Shown here: positions 25,282-35,315 of the stretch, piece by piece
How the letters are laid out: each line of letters begins with the position of its first letter
Position numbering within the stretch: the stretch's first letter is position 1
Source of the DNA: Pseudomonadota bacterium
Lineage (GTDB): Bacteria; Cyanobacteriota; Vampirovibrionia; Obscuribacterales; Obscuribacteraceae
DNA: 40,499 nucleotides
Direction of reading: 5' to 3'
Assembly (NCBI GenBank): GCA_021324135.1
Contig: JAJPJO010000109.1
Location: 1 to 40,499, forward strand
The notes under the pieces: generated by a model
Seen by the model: only the letters and a program-made list of their open reading frames with translations
Database searches by the model: none
What the model was told of the DNA's origin: nothing
Program-made: the position numbers and the translations under genes

Positions 25282-25375
25282 CGCCCTCATGGAAGTGCTG
25301 TTGCACGGAGGCGATGTATCGAAGCCGCCGGAAAATCTAGAAGGCAAAGCTGATTGGCCAGAACGATTTGGCGCC

Positions 25376-28300
25376 TCAGCCTGGAGGACCCGTGTCATCG
25401 TCGCCTTCCTTCTTCGGTTTAGGCGATGGTTTCGGATCATCTCCGCCCAGGTCTTCACGCTTTTGAGGAGGCAGTGGCTCGTTTCTGGAGCCTTGTTGCG
25501 TTCTTCTCAGCATGTCTTTGTATTTGCCGACCTTGAGTTGTCCATCGAGTTGGTCTTGCATGCTCGGCAGAGTCATACTGGCAAATGATCCGGCAGGAGC
25601 GAAGGCTCCGGACCAACGCTCAGGCGATACGGCCGCCCAACTGCGTCTGATCATGCCCATGTCTCGACCTTCGTAGCCGGCGCGCGATAACATGCCCGGT
25701 CTGCCGCCGAAGAGCACCGTTCCCCACAATGCTTGTCCAGGCGATCCCACCAGGGTGGAGGCGACGTATTTCAAACCGTAGGGAAGATTCTCCGTGCCAG
25801 CCACGGTTGGGAAGTTTGCTTCGATGAGAGCGGCACCAAGACTGTAATTTTGACCGGTTCTCGGGTCGGTCTGGTCCGTCAGATCGGCGGTCTTCGCAAT
25901 GCTGTTGTACGTGAATGTACCTGCCATCATACCCTGCAATCCAGAGGCGAAACGGGCACGGACCAACGATTCCGGTGGTGCCTTCAGTGGATCGAGTTTG
26001 GCCGGGCTGAGTGTTCTTTCCCACATGTTCGAGAGTTTTCCGCCCGTCCAGCGCGCACCAGCTCTGGTGCCTTCCCAAGCGCCTGCGTAATCCCATTTCA
26101 ATGGATTCACAACCGTTTTCGCCGTACGTCCTACGCTGTTCCATGTATCTCTGTTGACGAGAGTGCGACCACCGGCTTTGAGATTCTCGACGACGCGCTT
26201 GCTCAAAGTCATGCTTTGAGGAGGCTTAGCCATGAACTTCTCAATCGTTTCCGGCCTGACGAATAGACCGATGCGCTTGTCCGGCGGAACCAGTTCGATT
26301 ACCGCCTTCAGACCATCACCCTCAAAAATGTGGTTGCTCATCTTAGACAGATCGCTGAGCGATGTAGCATCGCTGATCGGCTTGCCGTCCGGTGCTTTGT
26401 AGCCGGCCTTTTTCATCTGCTCGATCTTCTGGAAGAGATCTTCGGCGCTGGTCGAAGCTGCCTTTTGCACGGCACTGCGCAGATTGCCTACGGTCGACTT
26501 AGGACCAAGTCCTAAAGCATTAGCCGAGTCAAGTAACTTTTGCGCTTCGCCGGCATCCATGCCGCCGTCTGTAACCAGCTTCTGGACCGCGTCTTTCAGA
26601 CCGGTACTGTTGTCGACGCCGACGCCGAGTTTTTCGGCCAGTGTGTGCAATGCCTGGTTGTTCGAGAACACTTCTTTCAGTTCGCCGAGTGTCTTGATCG
26701 GCTTGCCGCTTGAAAGCGTTGTTCCTTCGCCCAGCGCCTTGACGAGCTCGTCTTGTTTCAGTCCGGGAGCGCCGCGCTCGGCAAGCAGTGCTGCATCAGC
26801 TTTCATGAACTTGGCCAGTGTACCGACTTGCGCCCCCTTCATGAAGGAGAGATCGGCGCCGGCCTTTTCCAACTGCTCAACCGCATCGACCAATTTCATA
26901 TCACGCGACAGACCGGCGAACTTCTTCGACAATTCGATGTAGCCGTGTCCTTCTGCACTGGTTGCCATCAGGCGTTTGCCTTCCGTTTCGAGCAGATCTT
27001 GGAACTTGCCTACGGTCTCGTAAGTTTGACCATTAGCACCGCGCGACAGATATTCGGCTGTTACCTTCGGATCTCTGAAGGCTGCGAACTGGCGCGGACC
27101 AAGCGCTTCTCCACCAAGCAGGCTGCCACGACCCATGACTCTGCTGCCCAACTCCGCTGCAGCAAGCGAACCGACAAAGTGGGCGGTGCTCTGACCCCAA
27201 CTTTCATCAGCGCCGGTAGCCAGGTGATAGGCATAGTGGCGGGCGGGAACGCCGCCGATTAAAACTGTGGAGTAGCCGGCCACGGGCAGGATCTTGCCGA
27301 GTTTGCCTTCCAGCTCGACGCCTGGAATCTTGCCCAGGATCTTCTCCATGGTGGCAGCAACTTTGGGGTTGCGCGAGGCGGCAATGATACCAGCCGCGGT
27401 GACAACGATTCCCAGGTCGATAAGCAAGCTTGTGACACCGCTGTCTTTGTGAATTTCTTTCTTGATGTTCTCGATGCTGTGTGCATCGACGACATCGTAG
27501 AGATTGTATTTCTCCGGATGATCGACAACATCGAGAATGCCACCATATAGAGCGGCAACGCCGGGATTCTGCTTTGCTTGATCTTGATCCATCGGATCGA
27601 AGCCCAGGATTTGCTTCGTGTATTCGCGAGCCTTGTCTGCGGCTTCCTTTGCTTTGACCGGAGTGAATCCGGGAGAGACACCAAATTTGATACCTTCTTG
27701 CGTTTTGCCATCCTTGCTCCACACGACTTCGGTGCGCAAATAAAGTTGGGCTCGGAAGCGCTCCGTGTTGATCGGCTGCTTCATGAATCCGGAATCCATG
27801 TCGGCGCCCGCGATATTCGTGCTCAGCTCCTGCAATGCTTTCTTGCGGTTCGGATCGCTGATGTTGGCTCCGGTGTCTTCGATCAGTCGTGCTTTCTCTG
27901 CCTTGAGCAGATCCATCGGTTTGACTTGCTGACCGTTGACGTTATAAGTTTGCATCAAGCGGGCTGCCTTTTCGCAAGCTTGATTGGACCAGTACGCAGC
28001 ACCGTTGGGATCTTTGTCGGCGCCGCCGCCTTTGCTCGGTCCGCCGCCGTATGTGTCATCGCCGGGTTGTTTGGCGGCTTTCAAAAGCTCGGCCAATTCT
28101 TGTCTGTACTGAACCTGTTTGGCCATGGTCTCCATGTCGGAGTACATGGTCAAGTGATAGTTCCAACGCTGTTCTTCGGTGAGAGGCTGATCGCCGACGT
28201 GAGCGGGAATGATTTGCCCGGTCTTCTCGTCCTTGCTCTCCGGAACTGCGGCCTTGCCCTTCTGCAGAGCCTCCAGGAATAGCTTTTGCGCTGCCAGAGA

Positions 28301-31300
28301 TTTCTCGATCTCTTTATCGTTGAGCATCAAATCATAGCGCTTGACCAGCTCTTCGAAGGCATCTTTAGCGTCCGCCAAAGTCTCCAGACTTTGCGCCTTT
28401 TCATGCGCGAACTTGTCGAGTTCGGCAATTTCCATTTTGGCGAAGCGAGGATTCAACCCCGAGGTATCCGGCTTGTCATCTTGCTTGTCGCCCTTGCCGT
28501 CAGCTTTATCTCCTTTGTCGCCTTTACCATCATTAGCTGGCGCCACCACCTTTAGTGTCGGCTCAGGAAGCTTGTCGATATCGGCTTTGGTTATACCGGC
28601 TTGGGTAGCGATTTCACGAATCGGATAAGTCTTGCTGCCGTCTTGTTTGGGATCGCCCTCGCGATTCCAGAGAATTTCGCGCGAGGACTTGGGCACTGCA
28701 CCAAATGCGGCCAGCGCTTGAGCTTTGGCTCCATCTTTGTTGCCCGTCTCGAGCATCATGCGCGCCATCAGATAACGGCTGTAGAACTGATTGTCCAGAG
28801 CTTGATTGACGTTTTGAGTGTGCTGAATGATATCGCCTTGCGCCTTCAAGAGGGCAGGCAGCTTATCTCCGGCAAGCTCTTTCCAACGATCGGCGGCCTT
28901 GAGCCAATCAGGTTGAGACTTTTGAAGGGCGGCCCGGGCAGCGTTTCGATCGCCCTCGGCGCTGGTTGGATCGCCTAAAATACCGGCATTTTGAAGATCT
29001 TCTTTGCTGAATTTCGCCTCTGCGGTCCTCATTGTCTTCTGACAATCGATCATTTCTTTTTTCTGACCGGCATCGCTCGGCATCGCCGCTTCATAAGCAG
29101 CGCTCAACGTTTTAGTCTTGCCTTGCAACTGGGCAAATTCAGTATCGGCCATGTCTTGCAACTGCTTGAACGGCTCTTCAAGCTGCTTGGCAAAAGTGGC
29201 TTGATTTTCCTGGGCCTTCTTCTTAGCGGCGGCATCTTTCTGGGCATCTCCGGTTTTGTCGTAATCGCCCAGGCCGTTGTACATGCTGAAGGAATCGCCG
29301 AGGATGTTTTCCACCTCGAGGCAATGACCGTTTGCCCCGCCGCCTCTAGCTTTATTTTGATCGATGGCCGCTTTGACGAGATCAATCGGCTCTACACCAG
29401 CATTAAGTGCCATCTGGCGCAGACCCAGTGTCTGGTCGGGATCTTGATTCCAGGCGTAGGCACCCTTAGCCCAGTTTGGCGCATCAGGGTCGGTGGCATT
29501 GGTGAGCAACTCGGCATACAAAGCCCGAGCCTGTGCCGATTGATTGGCCTCCATCGAGACCCTGGCAGTCAGTCCGTTGAACGTATACAGATCGGGACGC
29601 ACCTTCTCGGTGGCTTTGTCACGCTCATCAAGAAGGGCGGTAACCGCTTTGCCATCCGCCGAATCCGGAATCAATTTTTTCAAATTGCCCAGAGTTTGTT
29701 TATATGCTTTGTCCGAGCTGCAATCATCTAAAGCAGACCAGAGTTGCAAAACTTGATCGTGATAGTCGTCTTTTGATCCTTTGAAATCTTTCGGCGGCTC
29801 GAGCTTCTGGACTTTCTCTTGAGCGGCTTGACCGATGCGGCGAATCGCCTGACGCACAGTCTCGTTCGAGCCGGGGATTTTGCTGTCCAGACCCTGCCCG
29901 ACCTTTTCCTCGGCTGCATCTCTGTCTTGCTTGAGTTTGCCCAGAGTGGGAGAGATAGCGTTTTTGTCCTGGGGACCATCGGCATCTGCAATGGCCTGCT
30001 CAATCGCTTTTTTGGTATCGGGTGATAGTTTGAGCGACCGATTTTCCTTTTGCCAGTTCGGGTCGGCGGCATAAGCTTTGTCTATCTCGGCAAGGACGCG
30101 ATCCACGGGGCTCTTGCCGCCAACGGCGGGCGAGAGTACTACCTCTTTGACGGTCTTATCTTTTACATCCTTGACCTCAGGCTGAGTTGTTGGCGCCGGT
30201 TTGCTGATTTCGCGCGTGCCCAGCTCGGTGGAGTCTTTCTTGAAGGTGAGAACCGTTTTCGACTTGTCTGTGCCGTCTTTCATTTCCATGCTGAAGCCTT
30301 TGGCTTTCAGCTCGTCGCCAATTACCTTAGCAGCCGCGACTTGATCGGCTTTGCCCGAGAGATTTTGGGCAATGGCATCCATGGCTTTTTTCTGATCGTC
30401 GGGCGTTTTGGCCTCGATCAGATTCTTAGCCAGGGTTTTGCGAGCCTCCAGATCCTTGTCCGCTTGTGCTCCCGGAGGCGGCTTCACCTCGCCTTTATCA
30501 TCTTTAGGTGGGATATTTTCTGGCTGGGTGGTGCCGATCGCTTTGTTGAATTCATCCCAGATGTTGAGCGGTTTGCCCGAGTCCGTCGAGTATTTCTCGC
30601 TGATCTCTTTGACGCGCTTGCCGAAGTTGGGCTCCTTGGCCAGCCACGGCTCCTTCAGGAGACCGGCTTTGATCATTTCTTGCTCGTTGGCATTGGCCTT
30701 CTTGTAATACTCTTTGGCTTGATTCAAATCACCGGTTTGCACCGCTACGAGCGCCGCATTGGCCTGCGTGAATATCGGGGCGTAAGCCAGTGTACGCAAC
30801 TGGCGCTCCAGTTGCTTCATGGCTTCCAGTTTTTTGGCATCCTGCCCTTCGGTCTTCGCTTGCTCTAGCCGGATCTGCTCTTTCACTTTCAGTTGCAGAT
30901 CGAGAAACTTCTTTTGATCGGCGGGTGTTATGAGGGCGGAGGCATCATCATAAGCTTTCATGGCGCCCTTGCCATCGCCGTTGCCCAGGGCATCGGCACC
31001 CTTTTCGATATTGTCGACTACTTTCTTGCTCAGATCGACGACTTGCGCGCGCGTGGCAGGATCGATTACGCCTTCGAGCAATTTATCGGTTGCCGCTTTG
31101 TCAGGATCGCCGGCGCCTTTATCGCCATCTCCGCCCTGACCGGCTGCTTTCTTTCTGGCTTCCTCGAGCTTGCGCGCCGCCTCTTGCTGCGCTAATTTTT
31201 CCGCCGCAGCTCTTTTGGCTGCTTCGTCATTGTTAGCCGGCGGACCCACATCCCCATCGAGGGGATTGGTCGTATTATTGGTTTTCTTGCCGTCTTTGGG

Positions 31301-31417
31301 ATCTACTTGAGCGACCTTCGTATCACCGCCGGTCTTCTTGCTCATTATGCTGTTGTAGAGTGACTCACCCTTGGGCTTTTGATTGCCGGCTCCAGCGTCT
31401 GAAACGTCACCTGCCAT
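25376..31417 (-). CDS. Giant unknown protein 3, distant relative of giant proteins 1 and 2
   Basis: A 2013-residue protein not recognised. Residues 1-100 are disordered, with an Ala/Lys/Glu helix (AAAEKLAQQEAARKLEEARK) at about 70-90. The first 1300 residues are mostly helical with TPR-like units (LAYAPIFTQANAALVAVQTG near 208; GDLNQAKEYYKKA; YLMARMMLETGNKDGAKAQAL near 880) and charged linkers. A hydrophobic segment lies near 1326-1350 (LLIDLGIVVTAAGIIAAS), followed by a Gly-containing stretch resembling the centre of the other two. Helical repeats continue to about 1680. The end is Pro/Lys-rich. No signal peptide is seen. The start is ATG 31417 with AGG and GGAG ahead. Placement and layout suggest a shared system with proteins 1 and 2; function unknown. 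Confidence 0.82.
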   Translation of the reverse strand: MAGDVSDAGAGNQKPKGESLYNSIMSKKTGGDTKVAQVDPKDGKKTNNTTNPLDGDVGPPANNDEAAKRAAAEKLAQQEAARKLEEARKKAAGQGGDGDKGAGDPDKAATDKLLEGVIDPATRAQVVDLSKKVVDNIEKGADALGNGDGKGAMKAYDDASALITPADQKKFLDLQLKVKEQIRLEQAKTEGQDAKKLEAMKQLERQLRTLAYAPIFTQANAALVAVQTGDLNQAKEYYKKANANEQEMIKAGLLKEPWLAKEPNFGKRVKEISEKYSTDSGKPLNIWDEFNKAIGTTQPENIPPKDDKGEVKPPPGAQADKDLEARKTLAKNLIEAKTPDDQKKAMDAIAQNLSGKADQVAAAKVIGDELKAKGFSMEMKDGTDKSKTVLTFKKDSTELGTREISKPAPTTQPEVKDVKDKTVKEVVLSPAVGGKSPVDRVLAEIDKAYAADPNWQKENRSLKLSPDTKKAIEQAIADADGPQDKNAISPTLGKLKQDRDAAEEKVGQGLDSKIPGSNETVRQAIRRIGQAAQEKVQKLEPPKDFKGSKDDYHDQVLQLWSALDDCSSDKAYKQTLGNLKKLIPDSADGKAVTALLDERDKATEKVRPDLYTFNGLTARVSMEANQSAQARALYAELLTNATDPDAPNWAKGAYAWNQDPDQTLGLRQMALNAGVEPIDLVKAAIDQNKARGGGANGHCLEVENILGDSFSMYNGLGDYDKTGDAQKDAAAKKKAQENQATFAKQLEEPFKQLQDMADTEFAQLQGKTKTLSAAYEAAMPSDAGQKKEMIDCQKTMRTAEAKFSKEDLQNAGILGDPTSAEGDRNAARAALQKSQPDWLKAADRWKELAGDKLPALLKAQGDIIQHTQNVNQALDNQFYSRYLMARMMLETGNKDGAKAQALAAFGAVPKSSREILWNREGDPKQDGSKTYPIREIATQAGITKADIDKLPEPTLKVVAPANDGKGDKGDKADGKGDKQDDKPDTSGLNPRFAKMEIAELDKFAHEKAQSLETLADAKDAFEELVKRYDLMLNDKEIEKSLAAQKLFLEALQKGKAAVPESKDEKTGQIIPAHVGDQPLTEEQRWNYHLTMYSDMETMAKQVQYRQELAELLKAAKQPGDDTYGGGPSKGGGADKDPNGAAYWSNQACEKAARLMQTYNVNGQQVKPMDLLKAEKARLIEDTGANISDPNRKKALQELSTNIAGADMDSGFMKQPINTERFRAQLYLRTEVVWSKDGKTQEGIKFGVSPGFTPVKAKEAADKAREYTKQILGFDPMDQDQAKQNPGVAALYGGILDVVDHPEKYNLYDVVDAHSIENIKKEIHKDSGVTSLLIDLGIVVTAAGIIAASRNPKVAATMEKILGKIPGVELEGKLGKILPVAGYSTVLIGGVPARHYAYHLATGADESWGQSTAHFVGSLAAAELGSRVMGRGSLLGGEALGPRQFAAFRDPKVTAEYLSRGANGQTYETVGKFQDLLETEGKRLMATSAEGHGYIELSKKFAGLSRDMKLVDAVEQLEKAGADLSFMKGAQVGTLAKFMKADAALLAERGAPGLKQDELVKALGEGTTLSSGKPIKTLGELKEVFSNNQALHTLAEKLGVGVDNSTGLKDAVQKLVTDGGMDAGEAQKLLDSANALGLGPKSTVGNLRSAVQKAASTSAEDLFQKIEQMKKAGYKAPDGKPISDATSLSDLSKMSNHIFEGDGLKAVIELVPPDKRIGLFVRPETIEKFMAKPPQSMTLSKRVVENLKAGGRTLVNRDTWNSVGRTAKTVVNPLKWDYAGAWEGTRAGARWTGGKLSNMWERTLSPAKLDPLKAPPESLVRARFASGLQGMMAGTFTYNSIAKTADLTDQTDPRTGQNYSLGAALIEANFPTVAGTENLPYGLKYVASTLVGSPGQALWGTVLFGGRPGMLSRAGYEGRDMGMIRRSWAAVSPERWSGAFAPAGSFASMTLPSMQDQLDGQLKVGKYKDMLRRTQQGSRNEPLPPQKREDLGGDDPKPSPKPKKEGDDDTGPPG

Positions 31418-31624
31418 AACTCCATGACCTCACCACAAATACGAACCTCGCCCACCCGAGTCATACTGTATTGATCATTCCCTTGTTTGTATGTGGGAAA
31501 ACTACGTAGGACCTTGCATTCCGGCTCTAGATTTTACCTGCGAGCTGTTTCTCATAGGGCGGTTATGCGGTTCTACACCGACTGGATTATTTTTGGACAG
31601 GCGGGTGGGGTAAATACGAAGCCA

Positions 31625-34009
31625 TTATTTAACAGAAACGATGGTGACGCCATCGCCGCCCTCATAAAGCTCTCCAGGCCGGAACGACAGGACGTATCCG
31701 GAGATGGCCAGATTTTCGCGTACCGCCACTTTCATGGCACCGGTGCCATGCCCGTGAATGATCATCACCGGACTGACACCATCAAGAGTGCACTGATCGA
31801 GAAACCGCTCCAACCGGCCCAGAGCGGCATCGACTCTTTCACCGCGCAAATCGAGTGTGTTGCCCGATGTGCGGATGAAAGCATCGAGCTGGTGCGCGCC
31901 GTGAGCGGACAATTTTGCCGGCGGGGACGAACCGCCTGCCGATCTGCTCGAGCGCAATCCGGCGCGGCTCTTCCGGGCGGCCGATGCGGCGTTTTGTTTA
32001 AACGGCACGAGGTCCTCGATGGCGACCTTAATTCGCATGTTGGCGCACTGGACTGTTGCCATAGTCTTGTTTCCATCACCTGGACTCAACGATTCAACCA
32101 CTCCCGTCTGGTTAAGAGAGGGGATCTTGACCCGGCTGCCTGCCTGAATGGTTTCCTTTTGCCTCTCCTGCCCTTGAGTTTGCTGCCGCTCGCTTTCCAA
32201 CCAGCCAAGCTCTTTGCGCAGGTGCTCCAGTTTGTCGCGTGTCTCTTGAGCCGATTTGGAAGTCGGATTCTTCTGCATCTCTCTAATCAGATTTTTGATT
32301 GTCTCTTGTGCTTCTTTGAATTGCCTCTCGATTTGCTCGGCATAGGAAAGCCGTTTCAACTCAATCTCTTCAAGATCAACGCGGCGCTGGGACTCGAACT
32401 GTTCCTTGCTTTGCTCGAAGAGATCGCGCTCCTGATCGAGAGCTCGTTCTTTATCTTGCACCAGCTTCGAGCGCCTCTCCAGCTCCTCCATCGCCCGGCT
32501 GATCTCTTCCTCACGCCCTGCCAGTAGCTGCCTGGCGCGATCCACCACGTTCGCATCGAGACCGAGGCGTTGTGATATTGATGTGGCTTTAGAACTACCG
32601 GCGATACCAAGGCGCAATCTATAGGTGGGCGCCAGGTTCACTTCGTCAAATGCCAGACTGCCGTTGACAAAGCCAGGTTCCTGATAAGCAAGCATTTTCA
32701 ACTCGCCGAAGTGAGTTGTTGATATTGTCGTTGCCCCCGATCTATTTAAATGCTCGAGAACCGAGCGAGCCAGTGCAGCTCCTTCTTTCGGATCGGTTCC
32801 TGCTCCTATCTCATCAAGCAAGATCAGGGTTTCACTTGCTGCTTTGTCGATGATCTCGACGATGTTTTTCATGTGAGACGAGAATGTCGAAAGGCTTTGC
32901 ACCAGAGATTGCTCATCGCCGATATCGGCCCAGACGCGCTTATAAATCGGCACAGCCGAGCCGGGCTTGGCCGGCACGAGCATGCCGGCTTTGAGCATGA
33001 GTGCGATCAAGCCGGCCTGTTTTAAAAGGACGGTCTTGCCACCTGTATTAGGTCCGGTGATCACAAGCGTGCGATCTCCGCCACCCAGAGTTAAGTCATT
33101 GCCCACGACCGTTACTTTCTTCTGCAGGACCAGGAGAGGGTGCCGCGCGTCGATCAAATGCAAGCGATCGTCGCGGCTGATCTCCGGTCGCATACCACCG
33201 TATCTGGTTGCAAGCCGTGCGCGAGCCAGAATCACGTCGATCTCAATCAGGGTATTGAAGGCCGTCTGGAGATCATCGACATGACTGTGGGCGAGGCTGC
33301 TCAACTCGAGAAGAATACGCTCGATTTCGCGCTCGATCTCGCCTTCCTGCAGGCGCGCTTTGTTGGAAGGCTCCACAATCGACATGGGTTCGATGTATAC
33401 CGTCAGCCCGGACTGGGATGAGTCGTGAACGATACCATATACGGTGCCGCGTTTGCTGACATCGACCGGCAAAACGTAGCGCCCGGATCGCTGAGTGAAA
33501 ATCGGCTCCTGCAGCGCTTTAGAAACATCGGACGAGTGGATGAGCCTGTGCAACTCCTGCTTGATCTCAGCCTGCAGGCGTTTCAATCCATTGCGCAAAT
33601 TTTTCAGCGCCGGGCTTGCCTCGTCTTTCACCTCGCCCTGATCGTCAAGGCAGCGCTCGATCTCTTGCCGCAATTTGTCTATTGTGGGCAGAGAGGCGAT
33701 GAAGTCAGTCAGTCGCGGAAATGATTCAGGCGAAAGAAGATTGAGAGCATTTCTTGCCCGCCTGCCAATCGACAGCGTCTCTTTGATCGCCAGAAGCTCT
33801 TGGGCGGTAAGCGATCCACCCGCTCGCGCCGAATCAATCACGGCTCTCAAATCAGGCAAGACATCAACCAGGAGTGGCGACTGATTGGTTAGAAGGCTCA
33901 GCGCTTCGTCCGTCTCATCAAGCGCTTTTTCTGATTGATCGGGATCGATAAAGGGCAGGAGTGAACTGCACTTCTCTTGAGCGACGAGCGAACGCGCTTC
34001 GGCGCTCAA
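31625..34009 (-). CDS. mutS2: Endonuclease MutS2
   Basis: A MutS2-type protein of at least 794 residues. It has the MutS ATPase (Walker A GPNTGGKT at 319-326, LLDEIGAGTDP near 396, STTHFGELK), a coiled-coil section (about 510-620) and a C-terminal Smr nuclease domain (LDLRGERVDAAL, then HGHGTGAMK). MutS2 acts on branched DNA and, in some bacteria, on stalled ribosomes. The TTG at 34009 is the first usual start codon, but the family's N-terminal stretch continues upstream in frame (SLRTLEWDRLCAYL, ending at this TTG). There is no ATG, GTG or TTG between it and the in-frame stop of the small gene before it, so translation may begin at ATT 34111 or another rare codon. Giant protein 3 follows after 207 bases. 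Confidence 0.93.
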   Translation of the reverse strand: MSAEARSLVAQEKCSSLLPFIDPDQSEKALDETDEALSLLTNQSPLLVDVLPDLRAVIDSARAGGSLTAQELLAIKETLSIGRRARNALNLLSPESFPRLTDFIASLPTIDKLRQEIERCLDDQGEVKDEASPALKNLRNGLKRLQAEIKQELHRLIHSSDVSKALQEPIFTQRSGRYVLPVDVSKRGTVYGIVHDSSQSGLTVYIEPMSIVEPSNKARLQEGEIEREIERILLELSSLAHSHVDDLQTAFNTLIEIDVILARARLATRYGGMRPEISRDDRLHLIDARHPLLVLQKKVTVVGNDLTLGGGDRTLVITGPNTGGKTVLLKQAGLIALMLKAGMLVPAKPGSAVPIYKRVWADIGDEQSLVQSLSTFSSHMKNIVEIIDKAASETLILLDEIGAGTDPKEGAALARSVLEHLNRSGATTISTTHFGELKMLAYQEPGFVNGSLAFDEVNLAPTYRLRLGIAGSSKATSISQRLGLDANVVDRARQLLAGREEEISRAMEELERRSKLVQDKERALDQERDLFEQSKEQFESQRRVDLEEIELKRLSYAEQIERQFKEAQETIKNLIREMQKNPTSKSAQETRDKLEHLRKELGWLESERQQTQGQERQKETIQAGSRVKIPSLNQTGVVESLSPGDGNKTMATVQCANMRIKVAIEDLVPFKQNAASAARKSRAGLRSSRSAGGSSPPAKLSAHGAHQLDAFIRTSGNTLDLRGERVDAALGRLERFLDQCTLDGVSPVMIIHGHGTGAMKVAVRENLAISGYVLSFRPGELYEGGDGVTIVSVK

Positions 34010-34126
34010 ATATGCACAAAGTCGATCCCACTCGAGAGTTCGAAGTGATCTGCGATCTATATCTCCAACTGGCGGTGGCTCATCGCTGGGAGCCGCATCG
34101 TATCTATTAATGATTGATGATAACGC

Positions 34127-34420
34127 TTAATTCAAATCGGGGGTCGGCGGCACTGGCGGTTCTGGGAAAATTGCTGGTTGCTCTGGTGGAAGGTTTTCCA
34201 TTCCGAGATTGCCCATTAGCTTCTTAAGCCGAATTCTTTGTAATTCGTAGCAACGGTTATTGCGCTTGTGGACCACTCCAATTCGCTCTAATTGTTTTAT
34301 GGCATCCAGATGGTCTTCAGGCACGGATCCTACATCCACAGATCCTTTTTCGCTAAGCCAGCTGATTGTCGGCGAGAGGGTTCCCAAAAGTTTGCGCATA
34401 GGTTGTTCAAAAACGGGCAT
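34127..34420 (-). CDS. Small protein of unknown function ahead of mutS2
   Basis: A 97-residue protein. The start is set at ATG 34420 because AAGGAG lies eight bases ahead; an upstream GTG (34429) overlaps that ribosome-binding site. Residues about 25-70 look like a helix-turn-helix or winged-helix piece (PEDHLDAIKQLERIGVVHKRNNRCYELQ split over short turns). The end is Pro-rich (PEPPVPPTPDLN). Its stop codon is in the same frame as the mutS2 N-terminal extension, so the two genes abut with no usual start between them. A DNA-binding role is a guess. Confidence 0.6.
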   Translation of the reverse strand: MPVFEQPMRKLLGTLSPTISWLSEKGSVDVGSVPEDHLDAIKQLERIGVVHKRNNRCYELQRIRLKKLMGNLGMENLPPEQPAIFPEPPVPPTPDLN

Positions 34421-34548
34421 GTCGGTCACTCCTTTTTCCCGGGATTAATTTTAACATCTTTGCAACCAAAAAACTCGCGATGGGAACAAACTGGACGCAT
34501 TGAGAACCTGCATAAAATGCACATCTATGGTATAGCCCCTTGATAAAC

Positions 34549-34564
34549 CACAGGCTGGCCTGTG
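34549..34564. promoter_or_regulatory. 16-base palindrome in a divergent promoter region
   Basis: CACAGGC-TG-GCCTGTG lies between the small gene on the - strand and the carbonic anhydrase gene on the + strand. It has the form of an operator for a dimeric regulator, or a hairpin; no T-run follows on either strand. Confidence 0.4.
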
Positions 34565-34718
34565 CTTTGCAAGAAACAGGGAAAAAACACCGCAACCGAT
34601 TAGTAGACAAGGGATTATCGAACTTTACACAACGAATACGTTGCCCGATTTGTTCAGGAAAATTACCTAAGCTAATACTGAGCTAAATAGTGCATCATGT
34701 GGCGAAAGGACAACAATA

Positions 34719-35267
34719 ATGATCTACCGTTTCCTCGAATTCACACCGCGCATAAATGCATCGGCATTCATTGCGCCCAATGCAACTATCATCGGTCGCG
34801 TGCATATAGAAGAGAATGCGAGCATCTGGTTCAACACCGTCGTTCGCGCCGACATCAATGAGATCTCGGTAGGAGCGAACAGCAACATTCAGGACAATTG
34901 TTTGTTGCACGTCACGCACGAAGAGAAAGTCAGCGTTGGAGAGCGGGTCACAGTCGGGCATGGCGTCATTTTGCACGGATGCACGATCGAATCCGATTGC
35001 CTGATCGGCATGGGATCGATCATTCTCGATGGTGCTGTGGTCGGCGCGCAAAGCGTCATCGCCGCAGGCGCTCTGGTCGCTCCCGGCGCTCGCATACCTG
35101 AGGGCAGCCTGGTAATGGGCATGCCCGGCAAAGTCGTGCGTCCGGTCAGCGAAGACGAGCGCTTGCGCTTCAAACAGAACTGGCAGGGTTACGTTGTCTA
35201 CTCCAGTCAATACAATAATCCGGACATCTTTGCGCCGGTCGAGGCAGGCGCCCAGGCATTGCCCTGA
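34719..35267 (+). CDS. Gamma-class carbonic anhydrase family protein
   Basis: A 182-residue left-handed beta-helix protein. The three zinc-ligand histidines are in place: H64 (CLLHV), H81 (VGHG) and H86 (LHGC). R43, D45 and Q58 match residues conserved near the active site of the archaeal enzyme Cam. Hexapeptide repeats run through about residues 15-140, followed by a C-terminal helix. Catalysis of CO2 hydration is plausible, but the proton-shuttle loop of Cam is absent, as in many short homologues, so activity is uncertain. A loose AAAGGA precedes the ATG. The length is typical for this short group. Confidence 0.9.
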   Translation: MIYRFLEFTPRINASAFIAPNATIIGRVHIEENASIWFNTVVRADINEISVGANSNIQDNCLLHVTHEEKVSVGERVTVGHGVILHGCTIESDCLIGMGSIILDGAVVGAQSVIAAGALVAPGARIPEGSLVMGMPGKVVRPVSEDERLRFKQNWQGYVVYSSQYNNPDIFAPVEAGAQALP

Positions 35268-35315
35268 AGCGTTTGCATCGAGAATGGATGACGTCTATTC
35301 AGGAACGGACGTCTC

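Larger units (their letters stand above)
24727..25375. other. Long spacer between giant proteins 2 and 3
   Basis: These 649 bases hold no convincing gene. They contain two sets of tandem repeats, listed separately. A + strand open frame at 24955-25269 is made largely of the repeat and is not supported. The left end presumably holds the promoter for giant protein 2, but no clear box pair is seen. Confidence 0.5.
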
